Assembly (NCBI GenBank): GCA_013399115.1
Contig: VXAA01006526.1
Coordinates: 1,649,938-1,713,937 of the forward strand
Origin: Anseranas semipalmata
Taxonomy: Eukaryota > Chordata > Aves > Anseriformes > Anseranatidae
Length of the DNA: 64,000 nt
Direction: 5' to 3'
The stretch's first letter is position 1. Every line of letters starts with the position of its first letter. The position numbers were made by a program, and so were the translations under genes. The notes below the pieces were generated by a model that saw nothing but the letters and a program-made list of their open reading frames with translations, searched no databases and was not told the origin of the DNA. Below are positions 13,051-25,100 of this stretch, in pieces.

Positions 13051-15121
13051 AGGGAATTTACTCACTTCCCTCTCCTTGTTCCTTCAGCTTTTCCCCAGAG
13101 ATAACTGTGGGCAGGAAGGAAGGAGAAGACCCGTTCGGGTGTGAAAGCATGTTTCTGAGTGCAGTGGTTTGGCCGCTTTCTAGTGTGCCTGGAAGGCTCA
13201 GCTTTCCGATGGAAGAGTGACATGCAATTTTGAAGGCTGCTGTGCTTGTTCTTATCAGAGGTCTGCGGCTGTTTATCCTGTGACAAAGTGTGATATGTTT
13301 AGATCTTGCATTAGACAAGATGAGATGGGTAACCTCTGAAATAGATGTCAGTTGTAATTCTTAGCTAATATTAACTATATAACTATAGGTGTTTAACAGA
13401 TGTCTGTTGCTGTGTACATGATAACATTTAAAGAGCTTTGGCAGCTTGACATTATTTTTTTTCCCTTCTATTGTTATTGGAAGAAAGTAAGAAGCAAGGC
13501 AATGTCAATTCCACTTGTCAGCTTTCACTCTGCCAACCTGAAGCTACTGTGTTTGTGATTTGTGGGGTAATAGATGTTTATGTCCAACAGGGCATAGTCA
13601 TGCTGGGATGCTGTGTGACTGAGCCTGGGAAGTCTGTGGTTAGATAGTGTAATAGCTGATAAAGACTGCTACGTAAGCAATAGGTTAATATTATGTATTA
13701 TTCAAAATTCACGAAAAAAGTTTGCTTAAGCATAGTTTTCTTACACAGAAGTAGTAAGCGCTGAATTAGGAAATGTTTTGAAGTGCTCGTATTATATGTT
13801 AGATACCAGGATCCAGCCGCACCATGGCAGTTTGCTAGTATGACATATTTTCCAGTAGTGTGCACTAGCAGATTCCCAAAGTATCTCTTTATGTGAAGCT
13901 AAATACTCTCTCCTTTTTGGGGGTAATAAAATTAGTGTGTTTTCTCTGCATATTTTGGGCTTGTATAACTTTTTATTTGGCTAAGAATGGTCTTTACTTG
14001 CAGTATGCAATACTGGCATGAAAAACTTGGCTTCAGTTTCGTTTTTTTCTGTCCTTTGCTTCATTATATTCTACAGGAAGCTTGCCCTGAGCGAGGATTA
14101 CAGGCTTTAAGGGAGTATGATTGTCACATTGTATAAGGCTCACCTTTCCCTCTCTTTTGAAGATTCTTGCTTTTACTATCATCCAGTGATACCTCTTGAA
14201 AGTTGACTGGAGGTCAAAGTTGTGTTAGATTAACGTTGCTTTAATGTATATTTCCAGATTTAGAAGGATGGGTTTAAAATGTCAGCCAGTTTACTTTTAG
14301 CTTTTTCTCTGATTAGAGTCACAGCAGTGTCTCTGTTTATCTTATCTTGAAATTAATCGGCCACAAAATGAGAATCACCTGATGGTGACAGTACATCTTT
14401 AAGGAGAGGGGAGTTGTATCCCAGAACTTGTATGATTGGAGCAGCAGGTATAACTGGAAAAACTAAAACTATTTTTTCTGTGTGCAAACCTTATCTTGGT
14501 ATGTTGTCTTTCGTATTGTATGTGAGATAATCTTGAGTAAATACAAGAAAGGATTTCAAGTTGACTTGCCCGCACCACAGTTTGTGACTGAGCTTCTCTT
14601 CTGGGTCTCTTGTTACTCCTGTTATGAAGTACTTGGTAAGAGGTTTTGTTTTCTTCACAGAACAGCGAGGGGCAGTTCTCCTGTGCTGCAGTGATTTGTC
14701 AGTTACGTGTAATGATCTCTTCCCTAATCATCGATACTGTAAAAAGGAATTTTGTATTTTGTGAACTTCATATGGTTTTCCCTTTTAGGATTGAACTGTT
14801 AATGTGGAAAAAGTGATAATGTGTGCAAGGAGATACTTAGTGCTATAGAAACAAGATTGCACATTAGGTGTCAGTGGTAGAGTTATACATGCTGTCCTTA
14901 GAAGTGACCTCTTGCGTTTTCAGTATAGTAAGAGTTGGACAGGCTGTTGAGCCTGTTGTGAACACATATTGTGGATTATGTAGAGAGACTGAGTTGTTTT
15001 TTTTTTGTTTGTTTGTTTTTTGAGTACCATAAATTGGTGGTGACTCAAGTGATCTAGGATACTGTAATATTTTAAAAACAAAATACAATGACTTGACAAG
15101 GAATATTAATTTTTTTTTCAG

Positions 15122-15192
15122 AAGATCTTCCTGTAACTGGCTGAAAAATGGTTCTACAAGATGACAACCCCAACTCTAACACTATTAAAATG
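15122..15192 (+). other. SLC35F5: Candidate alternative 5' exon of SLC35F5
   Basis: The segment is preceded by a strong polypyrimidine acceptor (nine T then cag) and followed by a gtaaag donor. An ATG at 15161-15163 opens ten codons and leaves two bases, which is the phase needed to join the first traced coding exon at 21987. The junction codon becomes TG|G (Trp), so the alternative protein would start MTTPTLTLLKW and then continue LQMVWVF. An in-frame TAA just upstream means this ATG would be the start. Transcription is not shown, and it could instead be non-coding 5' UTR. Confidence 0.35.
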
Positions 15193-16510
15193 GTAAAGAA
15201 AATTAAAAAGACTTATAGATAGCCATGCTATTTGCTGAAAATTGTAATGATGTGCATTTTAAAGAAACGCATTTTAAATGACTAGTCCCTAAAATGTCTA
15301 ATTTCAACCAGTATATTTAAAGTTATACCATGTGGAAAGGATTCTTCCCAGTGATGGAAGCAGAAGGCAAACATGGTCTAAAGTGTCTACTAGATTTAAT
15401 AGGGTGGAATATTGTATTTACTTCTAAACTATCATTTCTATTTCATCCTATATGTCTTCTGGTAGCTTAAATTTATCACAGCTTTATGCTCTTCATGAAT
15501 TGAATGCTTTGTAAGGGGGGAGCCATGTTCTTCAAGAGAAGTGTCTTGTACAGTTCTCAGTTTAGGTCTCAGATGTAATATTAATATGCTAAACTATTAT
15601 CCTTATCCTGAAATGAGTTTATTATTGCTAATAAGCATAGAACAGGGTTCTGTGTGACCAGCTCCACTCAAGTCTACAGCTCACAGTGCATCTTGAATGC
15701 TGGTAGGGGGTAAGAAACAGCTCTTGCATAATAGCTAAATTTAAGTGTAATTCTGAACGTGGTTACTTGGGTATAGCTAATGTGGATTAGGTAGGGACTG
15801 AATATAAGCCACTGGATGGCATCTTTCTCTTAGTGATATTTGGTTTAGTGTGCATGGAGAAAAAAAAATTTATGCATCTTCTTTTTGCTTTCTGCTAATT
15901 TTTGTTAATATTATGCACCCAAAAAGAAGTAATTATATATAAATTAGGCATGCACAAACTGTTTGAACTTTGGAAAATGTCTTCTGGTTTAGGTCCTGAT
16001 TATCTGAGATACTGATCTTAATCTCCAGTTACATTGATAGTGTAAGGAAAATATGGCCAGCAGCTACTGTTTGTATGTGAGGGCACTGAACTAAACAGGC
16101 ATCAGAGTGTACAGTGTGTACATTGTGTATAGGGTATATGAAGTGGATAAGCACATGCCTGTATCTTCAAACTACATCTTCAAAACTTTTTTTTATTAGT
16201 TTTAGTCATTCAGTAAACTGTTTATGGTGAAGGGATTGAACTTGCTGTATGCTAAGCAGTGTGTTAATCTTGACAAGTTCATTGGGGGCTGAATTATAAA
16301 CTTACGTGATCCATCTTTATAGTTTTCCTCTTAATCTAATTTAAACTGATGTGTCTCATTTATTTTAACTTCTGCCTCCTACTCAGAATTTACAAACTCT
16401 TAGCCAAGCTTGACAGGTAATCAAAGGCAAAATTTCAGGGAAACGTTTAGTTTTGCCCTTACTGCTACCTCTGTTATAAGCACTAATTTGTGACTTATTA
16501 ATATGGGAGA

Positions 16511-16606
16511 TATGTATATGTATATATGTATATGTATATATGTATATGTATATATGTATATGTATATATGTATATGTATATATGTATATGTATATGTATA
16601 TATGTA
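16511..16606. repeat. TA-rich minisatellite, 14-bp unit
   Basis: Six perfect tandem copies of TATGTATATGTATA run from 16511 to 16594, followed by a slightly altered copy to 16606. Alternating purine-pyrimidine composition makes it length-variable and prone to unusual DNA structure. A tyrosine/isoleucine-rich frame across it on the minus strand is only a translation of the repeat. Confidence 0.95.
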
Positions 16607-17843
16607 GGGTATTTGATACAGGGTACCCCTAAAAGAGTGATTAGCAATGTTTAAAGTTATTAGATACTTCCATGAATAAGAAAAGAAAAAAAACTTCCAG
16701 CATTTCCGAGCAATAAAACTTACGACTTTATTATTCTTGATTGTCAGTCCAATTTTGTTGTGCATCCTTCTGAAGCATTATATATTTGCTAATGTGTGGA
16801 TCTGCATATAGTTAGAGATTAGAGGGCTCCTGGTTGGTATAGTATAACACTTTTCCTCAGTCCCTAATACGTTATGTTTCTTTTTCTATATAACAATTTT
16901 TTAAAAAAGCGTATTGTGTTAAATATCTTTATTTTAAACTCAGATCCTATCAAACGTTACATAAGTTTTTTTTATTATTATTTTTGGATACAGTAATAGT
17001 ACTGTATCAAATTAAGGGAAGATGATGCATTTGCACCAGAAATAATGTGGAAGTGTGCCATCTGTCTAGATTATTTAAAGGCTGAAAAGCCTATATGCTC
17101 TTCCACTGCTTTCCTAATTCTAACTCTTCAGTTCTTGCTTAGGAATGTAGGCTTGAGTCTTTCTCTGCATTGCTTAAAAAATTAGAACTTAATATTGTCA
17201 GCTTCTTCCTTCTCATGTGAGCCTCTTGCATTCAGTTAATAAGGAAGGGACAGTGTTCTTTGAAATAAAGATAGTAAATGATCCCATTTTCATGCAATTC
17301 AGTGTTGTCCTCCCAGGATTTTTTATGTGGACCAATTGTTAAGGTTCTGTATCTGCAGGTCTGTAACATCTTGGACTTGAGCTGGAGTAGATACTTGTTG
17401 AAATTGTAATTTCAGAAAATATTTTGCAAAGATAATTGTATAATATATGCACACAGTTTTTCAAACTTTTTTTTTTCTTTTTAGGAGACTATCTTCACTG
17501 TGACGTGATATGTGAAGTTTGTTAGCGTTTTTTGTTTGTTTTTTACACTTACTGTGGCAGGTATGTATGAGACAGTAAATCTTTTTCTATGTTCATTTGT
17601 ATCAAAGTTTATTGCTGTTGATGTGCAGAAGCCAAATATAAAGGAATGTGTGGGACTGTATTTCATTGCAAGCTTGGGAATACTGGTGCTTTGTCAATAA
17701 GTGGGATAATATGGTTGTCTAAAAATTCCCAAAATACTAGTTTCTATCTGTATTTGCATCCTGTGTGAAGTTTTACAGGTTTTAATTCTGTCCTAAAACT
17801 TAGTATGTAACTTTCAATAGGATTCTGCTGTTCTTGTTTATTT

Positions 17844-17996
17844 ATCATAGAGTCATAGATTGGTTTGGGTTGGAAAGGACCTTAAAGATCATCTAATTGC
17901 AAACCCCTGCTATGGGCAGAGACACCTTCCACTAGACCAGGTTGCTCAAAGCCTCATCCAACCTGGTCTTAAAAACTTCCAGGGATGGGGCATCCA
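17844..17996 (-). mobile_element. CR1 LINE, truncated 3' end
   Basis: The + strand reads as the reverse complement of the avian CR1 3' end: repeated catagatt-type units, then the conserved ggtttgggttggaaaggacc segment and on to the ccagggatgggg segment. Only the last 150 bases of the element are present, consistent with 5' truncation during target-primed reverse transcription. It is moderately diverged and sits in SLC35F5 intron 1. Confidence 0.9.
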
Positions 17997-19916
17997 TGTA
18001 TATTGATAAACTGTGGGTGAGATATGAAAAAATGGGTACTAAAAAGGACATTATCCTAATGAAAGAAATGCAAATTAAAAAGCAATGTTACAGGCATTTT
18101 AATACTGCCACTTAATAACTTTTTTTTAGTCAGCTACTAGCTTGAAGATGCATCTTGCTACATGATCAAGACTTGGTAGTCACCTCTTCTTGTTACACTT
18201 TTTTCCTTGTTATGGAAGAATGATGCAAAGAGAATGATTTATTAGACACACAAAAATGTTCAACAGACACCTTGCAGTCAGACGAGCAAGTAATAGTTGC
18301 TATTACTGTAACATACTAAACCCTTCAACTTAGAGGCATAAGTATGTGCTTTTTAATTCGAATTTTTAAATCAGCATATAGGTAGAAAAGAAATGGTGCA
18401 ACATGTACTTACACTCTGAATAACTTCGTATGTAACTTCTAATCTGCAGAGTACAAGGAATTCTATTGTCCTTTACTTTGCTCCCACTGAAGGATCCTAG
18501 TGCAAGGAATTTGTAGAAGCCTAACATAGACAGGTTGGATACAACATTAAGTGGCTACAGAATGTGCACAATCTCTCTGCACTGAGTATACACGCTGTAT
18601 GCTTTGAAGCAGTTTGTGGTGCAAACAGTAGAGCTAGGGGTGTGAGCGTGTCTGTAGAGATTTCAGATCCATTAGGCAACTGTAATTCCTTCCTTTTTCC
18701 AGCTACTTATCCCCTTCTTACCCAGAGTACGTAAGTGGTGAAAGGCTGGAGTAATTTCCACTTCTGCTATACTTACCACTGTTATTTTGTCACCTTGTAG
18801 CCTGACAAGGAATGGGATTTTTCTTCTAGCTCCTTTGGAGCCTTTTTGTGCCCAGCTTCCGTTTTGGCTGTGTATTATGAAAACGTGGGTGATCTGTAGG
18901 CTATATATAATAAAACTTAATATAATGCCTTGTAGGCTAGTAGTCATAATAAAATGGAGGCAGAATTGGTAAAGCTTAGTACATAGTATCTATTAAACCA
19001 ATTCTTAAAAACTCAAAAAAACTCTCACAAGCTTTCAGGCACCAAAACCTTTCTGTTAAATTGCTCGGGTTTAAAATAATATCCCTATTTATTTTCTCTT
19101 TAACAAATGTTTTCTTCTTTATTCTGTATTGAATAAAAACTGCAGTTTCTTGCTGAGTCTTTCATAACTTTGCCCCTATCTACTTACAGACTTTTGCTTT
19201 CTTTTGTCATTCCCACCATTTTATCAGAAAAGCAGAAAATTATGCAGAACTAATGCCCACACATAGAATACATGAGCATAGAACTAGTGGCATAATTATA
19301 CTTTAGGAACTCTGCTTGATGGATTTTTTTTCTTTGGAAAGAAGTCCTTTGAGAAATAGAGAAATAAAAGAGGCTAGATTTGAACATGGCAGAGACTATA
19401 TAGCAAAGGAGAGGCTTGGGGCAAAGGTGGGAGACAGTGCAGTGATCTCAAAAGCACCTGTGCATATATAAACATGTAAATAATTAATCTGAAGAATAGG
19501 CTAGTCTGAAAGAAGAATCATGTAGCTTCCTCACTGAAGACATTGTGGCACTGTCTCCTTCATAAAAAATGAGTAAATGAAAAGACAGTGAGTATATGTT
19601 GACACATGGAAAAAACAAAGTGTAATTTAAACTTATATAAATGTATTACCAAAGCAATTCACCTCTCTTTATTGGAAGAGTCAGGATTTGCTCCATAAAG
19701 GTGAATTATTTCTCAGTTCCTTGAGGAATTCTTTCAACCATAGTGAGTTTTTTATGTTGATAAATAACAAGGTATGCTCTATATTCTGTAGCAAATGAAC
19801 TCTTAGTACATTTTTTTAAAATAGACCCATAAAGAAGTTAATGTTAATCATAGAACTGCCATATGCATATTGTACTGAGTTTCCTTAGGAAGTATTTGAA
19901 AGAGTCTGCTATGAGT

Positions 19917-20365
19917 AGAATCATAGAATCATAGAACGGCATGGGTTGAAAAGGACCTTAAAGATCATCTAGTTTCAACCCCCCTGCTCCGGGCAGGGTT
20001 GCCAACCACTAGAGCAGGCTGCCCAGCGCCACATCCAGCCTGGCCTTGAACACCTCCAGGGATGGGGCATCCACAACCTCTCTGGGCAACCTGTTCCAGT
20101 GCCTCACCACCCTCTGAGTGAAAAACTTCCTCCTAATATCCAACCTAAATCTCCCCTGTCTTAGTTTGAAACCATTCCCCCTTGTCCTATCCCTATCAAC
20201 ACGTGTAAACAGGCATTCCCCCTCCTGTTTATACGCTCCCTTCAGGTACTGGAAGGCCGCAATGAGGTCTCCCCGGAGCCTTCTCTTCTCCAAGCTAAAC
20301 AAGCCCAGTTCCCTCAACCTTTCTTCATAGGAGAAGTGTTCCAGCCCTCTGATCATATTAAGTAG
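19917..20365 (-). mobile_element. CR1 LINE, 3' 450 bp with ORF2 C-terminus
   Basis: A longer CR1 tail in minus orientation, starting on the + strand with the agaatcatagaatcataga terminal repeats. The minus strand keeps an open frame (20386 to 20009) that matches the C-terminal end of the CR1 ORF2 protein, seen in motifs [60 protein letters not shown]. The reverse transcriptase and endonuclease parts are missing, so the copy is 5' truncated and cannot move by itself. The unbroken frame suggests a fairly young insertion. The first residues of the open frame (before MIRGLEH) appear to be flanking sequence. Confidence 0.93.
20009..20365 (-). pseudogene. CR1 ORF2 C-terminal remnant
   Basis: About 118 codons of the CR1 pol-like ORF2 C-terminus, downstream of the reverse transcriptase domain, ending at a stop at 20009-20011. 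No catalytic residues lie in this part. It has no start of its own within the element and is a transposon fragment, not a host gene. Confidence 0.85.
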
Positions 20366-21986
20366 ACAGAGGTATGAGACATCCATCTCTGTCTAAACTT
20401 GTATTTGAAACTTTTAATCATAAAATCAGAGGCTTTCCTAAGTGTAGGTCTTATGATTGGCACTCATAAAGCCATATCACAAGTCTGAATCCTCTTCTAG
20501 TAGCATTAGTGAATATAAGAACGCATGTAGGTCCGGTATGCTCATGATTAACGTTTGAGTTAAAACACAACCCAGATTCTTAAAAGCTTTTTTGTCTTGT
20601 TTTTTTTGGAAACTACTTTATTGATTTCTTAACATTTACTGAAAACACTGAAATTAATACTTAATTTTAATACAAGTTGTGCAAAGTCAAGCCCTCTGAA
20701 GTCAGGATGTGCCACTTTTTTGGCCAACACAAACAGTATCAGTTTTGTTCTCTTGTGTTTACTCTGTGGTTTGAATAAAACAGAAGTACTCTGCCCACTG
20801 AGAGAAAAGGAGAAAAGGTTGGTCTGTGCACTGCTGTAGTGCTCATCTCCTGCATAAATTTTACTGTTTTAACTGTAAATAGTTTTCTTCCTAATGTGAA
20901 TTTTTGCAGCCTAAACCATATCTTCAGGATTTCCTGTTGAGCAGTATACTCCTACTCTTTCAGTATAAAAAAGCAGTTGACTATAAATATTTAAACCAAG
21001 CTGTGCTTTCCTGATAATTCACCAAAATTGCTTTAATTGAGACCTTCCTATTACTACCTTGGACAAAGATTTCTAAGGTCTGTGTGTTATGTGTATGAAA
21101 AGGATAATAGGCTTGTATGTATCAAAATCTGAACTTTTTGTTCTGTGATTTCTGGCAAGTCTGTACAGCTTTCATAAGGCACTTTTGTACTAGATGACAA
21201 GCTTAAACTTAGTTTATGGCTGTAGTTTTGATTCCCAGTATATGAAATGTTTCTAAGTGATTATTCCTATGTGTAACTTAACAGGGGCACAGTCAAAATC
21301 GTAATCAACATGGTTGAGCTTTTTTCTTTAACAGGCAAAGCTTTCTGTTGCATATATGCTTACTGTTACTTTGCAAGATTTTCACTAGAATTGGTGCATG
21401 CTTGTACCTCATGAATTACCAAATAAATACATAAAACTTCTGAGTTCAAGTGCACATGTAATCTGATTTTGTAAGCTTACAAGTCGTTTTTTTTGTTTTA
21501 ACATTTTACACTTGGAGGAATCATAATTTACCAAAACTTGTTGCCACATCTTCAGAAATGTTTGAATCCTAAAGTTTGAACAAGTTTCTGACTACCTGTA
21601 GTTGGATTGTATTTGAGGCAACGTGTCGAACTAATTCCTACTGTAAGCTTAGAATATCTGAATTTACAGAAGTGTGGTTTGAAACTTTGCAGAACTCACA
21701 GCATAAAAATTCCAAAAAGGCATTCTATGCTTTACCTACTTCTGCTTGTTTCAGTAGTAGAACAGTAGATAGATTCTTGAAAAGTCTAGATTACTTTTTA
21801 ATTGTCCCTGATGTCTCTGAAAGTCAAAGCCTTTTTAACAAACACAAGCATCTGTTTCCTGGCACATTGAGTCCATTTCATATATATGCAACACTTGATC
21901 CTCCCTGCCCCCAGTGTGTTTTATTTTGTTTTTAACGTTGCTGTTTGTAATCTTTTTGGTTTTATTCCTTTATTAATATTGAATAG

Positions 21987-22128
21987 GTTACAAATGGTGT
22001 GGGTTTTTATCATGAATCGAATGAGCTCCCAGAGCAGTTCATCCTCTCAGCGTAGGCGAATGGCTCTAGGAATCGTCATTCTTCTCCTTGTTGATGTGAT
22101 ATGGGTTGCCTCTTCAGAACTCACTTCT
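21987..22128 (+). CDS. SLC35F5: SLC35F5 coding exon (TM1)
   Basis: The acceptor is ttgaatag and the donor gtaagt. The first base completes a codon (phase 2), then LQMVWVF. In-frame ATGs lie at 21994 and a few codons later (MNRM). The exon encodes a serine-rich cytosolic stretch, the RRRMALG basic turn and transmembrane helix 1, ending at SELTS in phase 0. Confidence 0.95.
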
Positions 22129-25100
22129 GTAAGTATTGTTCCATGTACCTTAAAAGAAAATAAAAGTCTGTTTAAGAGAAAAACCCAGGGGGAACATGGT
22201 TGCTCACACTCAGTAGGCATTCTAGTGTAATGTTTGACATTGTTTTTGGTATGAGGAAGACAGTGTCCTTCAGATTATTGAAATAACCTGTATGCACTAA
22301 ACGTTATGAACAAGCACAACTTAGTGACTATTGGTTTCAATATAGAAAAAAAAAATTAAATGAAATAACATAAGCTCATAAATATGTACTGTAGTTAGGG
22401 AATTAGTTTTATTTATTGCCATATTGCTTACAATAATGCCCAAACTTTTCCTGAGAAGTAGTAAATGAGTTGTAGCATTACAGGTTAGGTGGTATGGTAG
22501 ATTTTAGTACAGAACGTCTAGAAGCCTCGGATCAAAGGACTCATGGGTCATGGAGTTTAGCCCTGTAATTGCAGACAAGTTTGTTGTGATCTAGTTCATA
22601 TATTCACCATCTTGAAACTGGTCTGGTATTTACTTCATGCTTTAGGTTTTAGGATCTAAAGCAGAGCTTTAGCAATGAAAATTGAATTTTTAATACATTC
22701 TTCTTAAATTCAGGCTTCTGAATAGTCATTATGTTACGTTCTGTAAAACTAAGCGTATACGTGTTTGTGCCTTAACATGCTATTATCAATGTAACTTTTT
22801 TCCAATGACTTGATGGAAACACTATCGATACTGAAATGTTACTTAAAATAATGTCCTCTAGTTTGTGAATACTATGTTACTGATTATAAAAGTGTTTTTT
22901 CATTTAGGAAGTATTTGTATATAGTGTATCTTTGGTCCTATTTGAGTTGTATAGCTATCAGGTTTTTGCTTGCTAAGTAAAAAGTAGCTTTCATCTGCTA
23001 GTGTAGTGTTTTACAAGACGGCATTTAGGATGGTTTGAGAGGGGGTGTCTCCAGAATAGGTGGGACCACTTGTCTGTTGGTCATAGGTGCAAATACTTGC
23101 GACATTATGATTTTGGAAACCAGACTATCCTGTACATATATACATGAAACTGTTGGTTCATTTTTATGAATTCTCACCTAACTGGTAATTTTGGGTACTG
23201 CAATTATTTTCTTTCCACAGTATGTTTTTACAAAGTACAACAAACCTTTTTTTAGTACATTTGCAAAGACATCTATGTTTGTTCTATACCTCTTGGGATT
23301 TATTGTTTGGAAACCATGGAGGCAACAGTGTACTCGTGGGTTTCGGGGAAGGCATGCAGCTTTTGTAAGTATTTTAACTTATATAACTGCTTTAATGTTT
23401 GTAGACGTTTATACAGAACAATTTAAAATAGGGAATAGAGAAAGGTGAAATTTATATACTTGCTAAGTAGCGCTTTAAGAAAATCAGTTATAAACTGAGT
23501 CATGGTACAGGCAGAGGTGGCAATCATATTAGTAGTAGTCTTGTGAGGGAAAGAAAATAAAGGAAAAAGCAGCATGAAATATGTGAGGAATCATAAGAAA
23601 TCCTGTATTGAGCCAGACCATTGGCCTGTTTAGCCTGGTGTTTTACCTTGTACAGTTGCAGAGGATGATCCTTTTCAAGAAGAGCTGATGAGTCTCACTG
23701 TTGTTGGTTCCCTTTTACTTCCCCAGCATTTATAACCAACAGAATCAGTATTTGAACATAGTAGTTGATTTTTATTAGTGACTCTTCTTTGTCTGGCAGA
23801 ACTGTGAGCTGTTTTCGAAGAGATTTTGAGGTTTTTAAAGTCATATTTAGGAAGGGTGGTAGAATTGTGATTTTTACTGTTCTTAATACTTAACAAAAGT
23901 AAGTATTAGTAACCTTTTATGTACATGATGGCCTTCTGTTGCCCATCCTAGAATTGGGCACAGTTTGTGCTAGAGTCTTAAAATTATGACAGAAATAGAG
24001 GCATTTTCCAAGGAAGCGAGATATGTTGGGAAGCTCTTGTTCTGTGCCAGTGTTTCAGGATGCTGAACAGCAGGACTCAGGAAACAGTAAGATGCCTGGC
24101 CTTATGCTAATCTCACATTAAAATAACAGAAAAGGTGATCCAAGAACATGCTATTAATCAACATGTCTCTGCAGAAAAGAGCTTGTATGAAAGGAACTGA
24201 TCTCAGTCCTTCTCGATATATCAGACTTCACTGATATTGATAGTTTTAGGTGTAAAAACTTAAAAGTTACTGGGCTTGATGTCACGCATAACATTGCAAT
24301 TAAAACAAAATATAAACTTTTATTTAAGAAAAGAAAATCTTTTGTTAACCACATGGAAAACATTTAGAGTTGGCTGATATCTTGAAATAATTTTTGGTAG
24401 GTCAGCCTTTATAGTGTGGCACTATAAGTTAATATATATAGTATAAGTTAGACCTTATGCTGTTTAGGATTTTCACAAGATAATTGGTAAATAAACAGAA
24501 TTTACATGTTCTTTACTGGCAGGAATGACAAGGATACGATGAAAGCACTGGATGCTTAGTTGTGCAGAGCAGTTAAACTGATCGGGTTTACTAATCTGAG
24601 CAGATGAGTAGAATGAGCAGCTATTGCCTGGAGTGAATGGTAGTGGTTATACTGACCAACTGTATCCAGTGCAGTGCTATGTCAAAGAGAGATCATACAA
24701 TTCTCATGTGAACTGGGCAGCAACAAGTAAGATTGCTGAATCTGTCACGTTTTGTGTGTGGCACTCATGGGACTGCTACTGGAATCCCATTATTTTCCTT
24801 TGTAACCCTATAAAGGTAATTTTTAATAATTTGTAGGAAATAGTCATTACTTCTGATGTTTAGATACTTTGAAAGAACACAAAGGACTGCAGTGTTTAGT
24901 TAGAAGTAGCATTTTTTTGCAGAGACTTTTAAAGAGATTAGTTAAATATTCAACTGCATAATTACTACAAGTGCCTTGTGTTTATCAACCTGGATCAAAA
25001 GCGGTATATTTATAAATTTTTATTTCAACAGTGATTGTTTAGGTAAACACTTAAACCTTACTTTAAGCCCTCTTCCACATTAGAGGCTTTATTTAGATTT

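Larger units (their letters stand above)
13051..21986 (+). other. SLC35F5: SLC35F5 first intron (5' boundary inferred)
   Basis: About 9 kb of AT-rich sequence between the promoter region and the first traced coding exon. It contains a candidate alternative 5' exon (15122-15192), a 14-bp TA-rich microsatellite (16511-16606) and two minus-oriented CR1 tails (17844-17996 and 19917-20365). No segment encodes the expected mammalian-like N-terminus, which supports placing that exon in the gap. Confidence 0.5.

Noticed and set aside
12211..13104. Long open frames on both strands across the N run
   Set aside because: The frames are open only because unknown bases cannot form stops; the real flanking codons are few.
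16421..16765. Tyr/Ile/His-rich 114-residue frame on the minus strand
   Set aside because: Most of it is a translation of the 14-bp TA-rich array.
20118..20330. Leucine/serine-rich frame on the + strand
   Set aside because: It is the antisense shadow of the CR1 ORF2 fragment.
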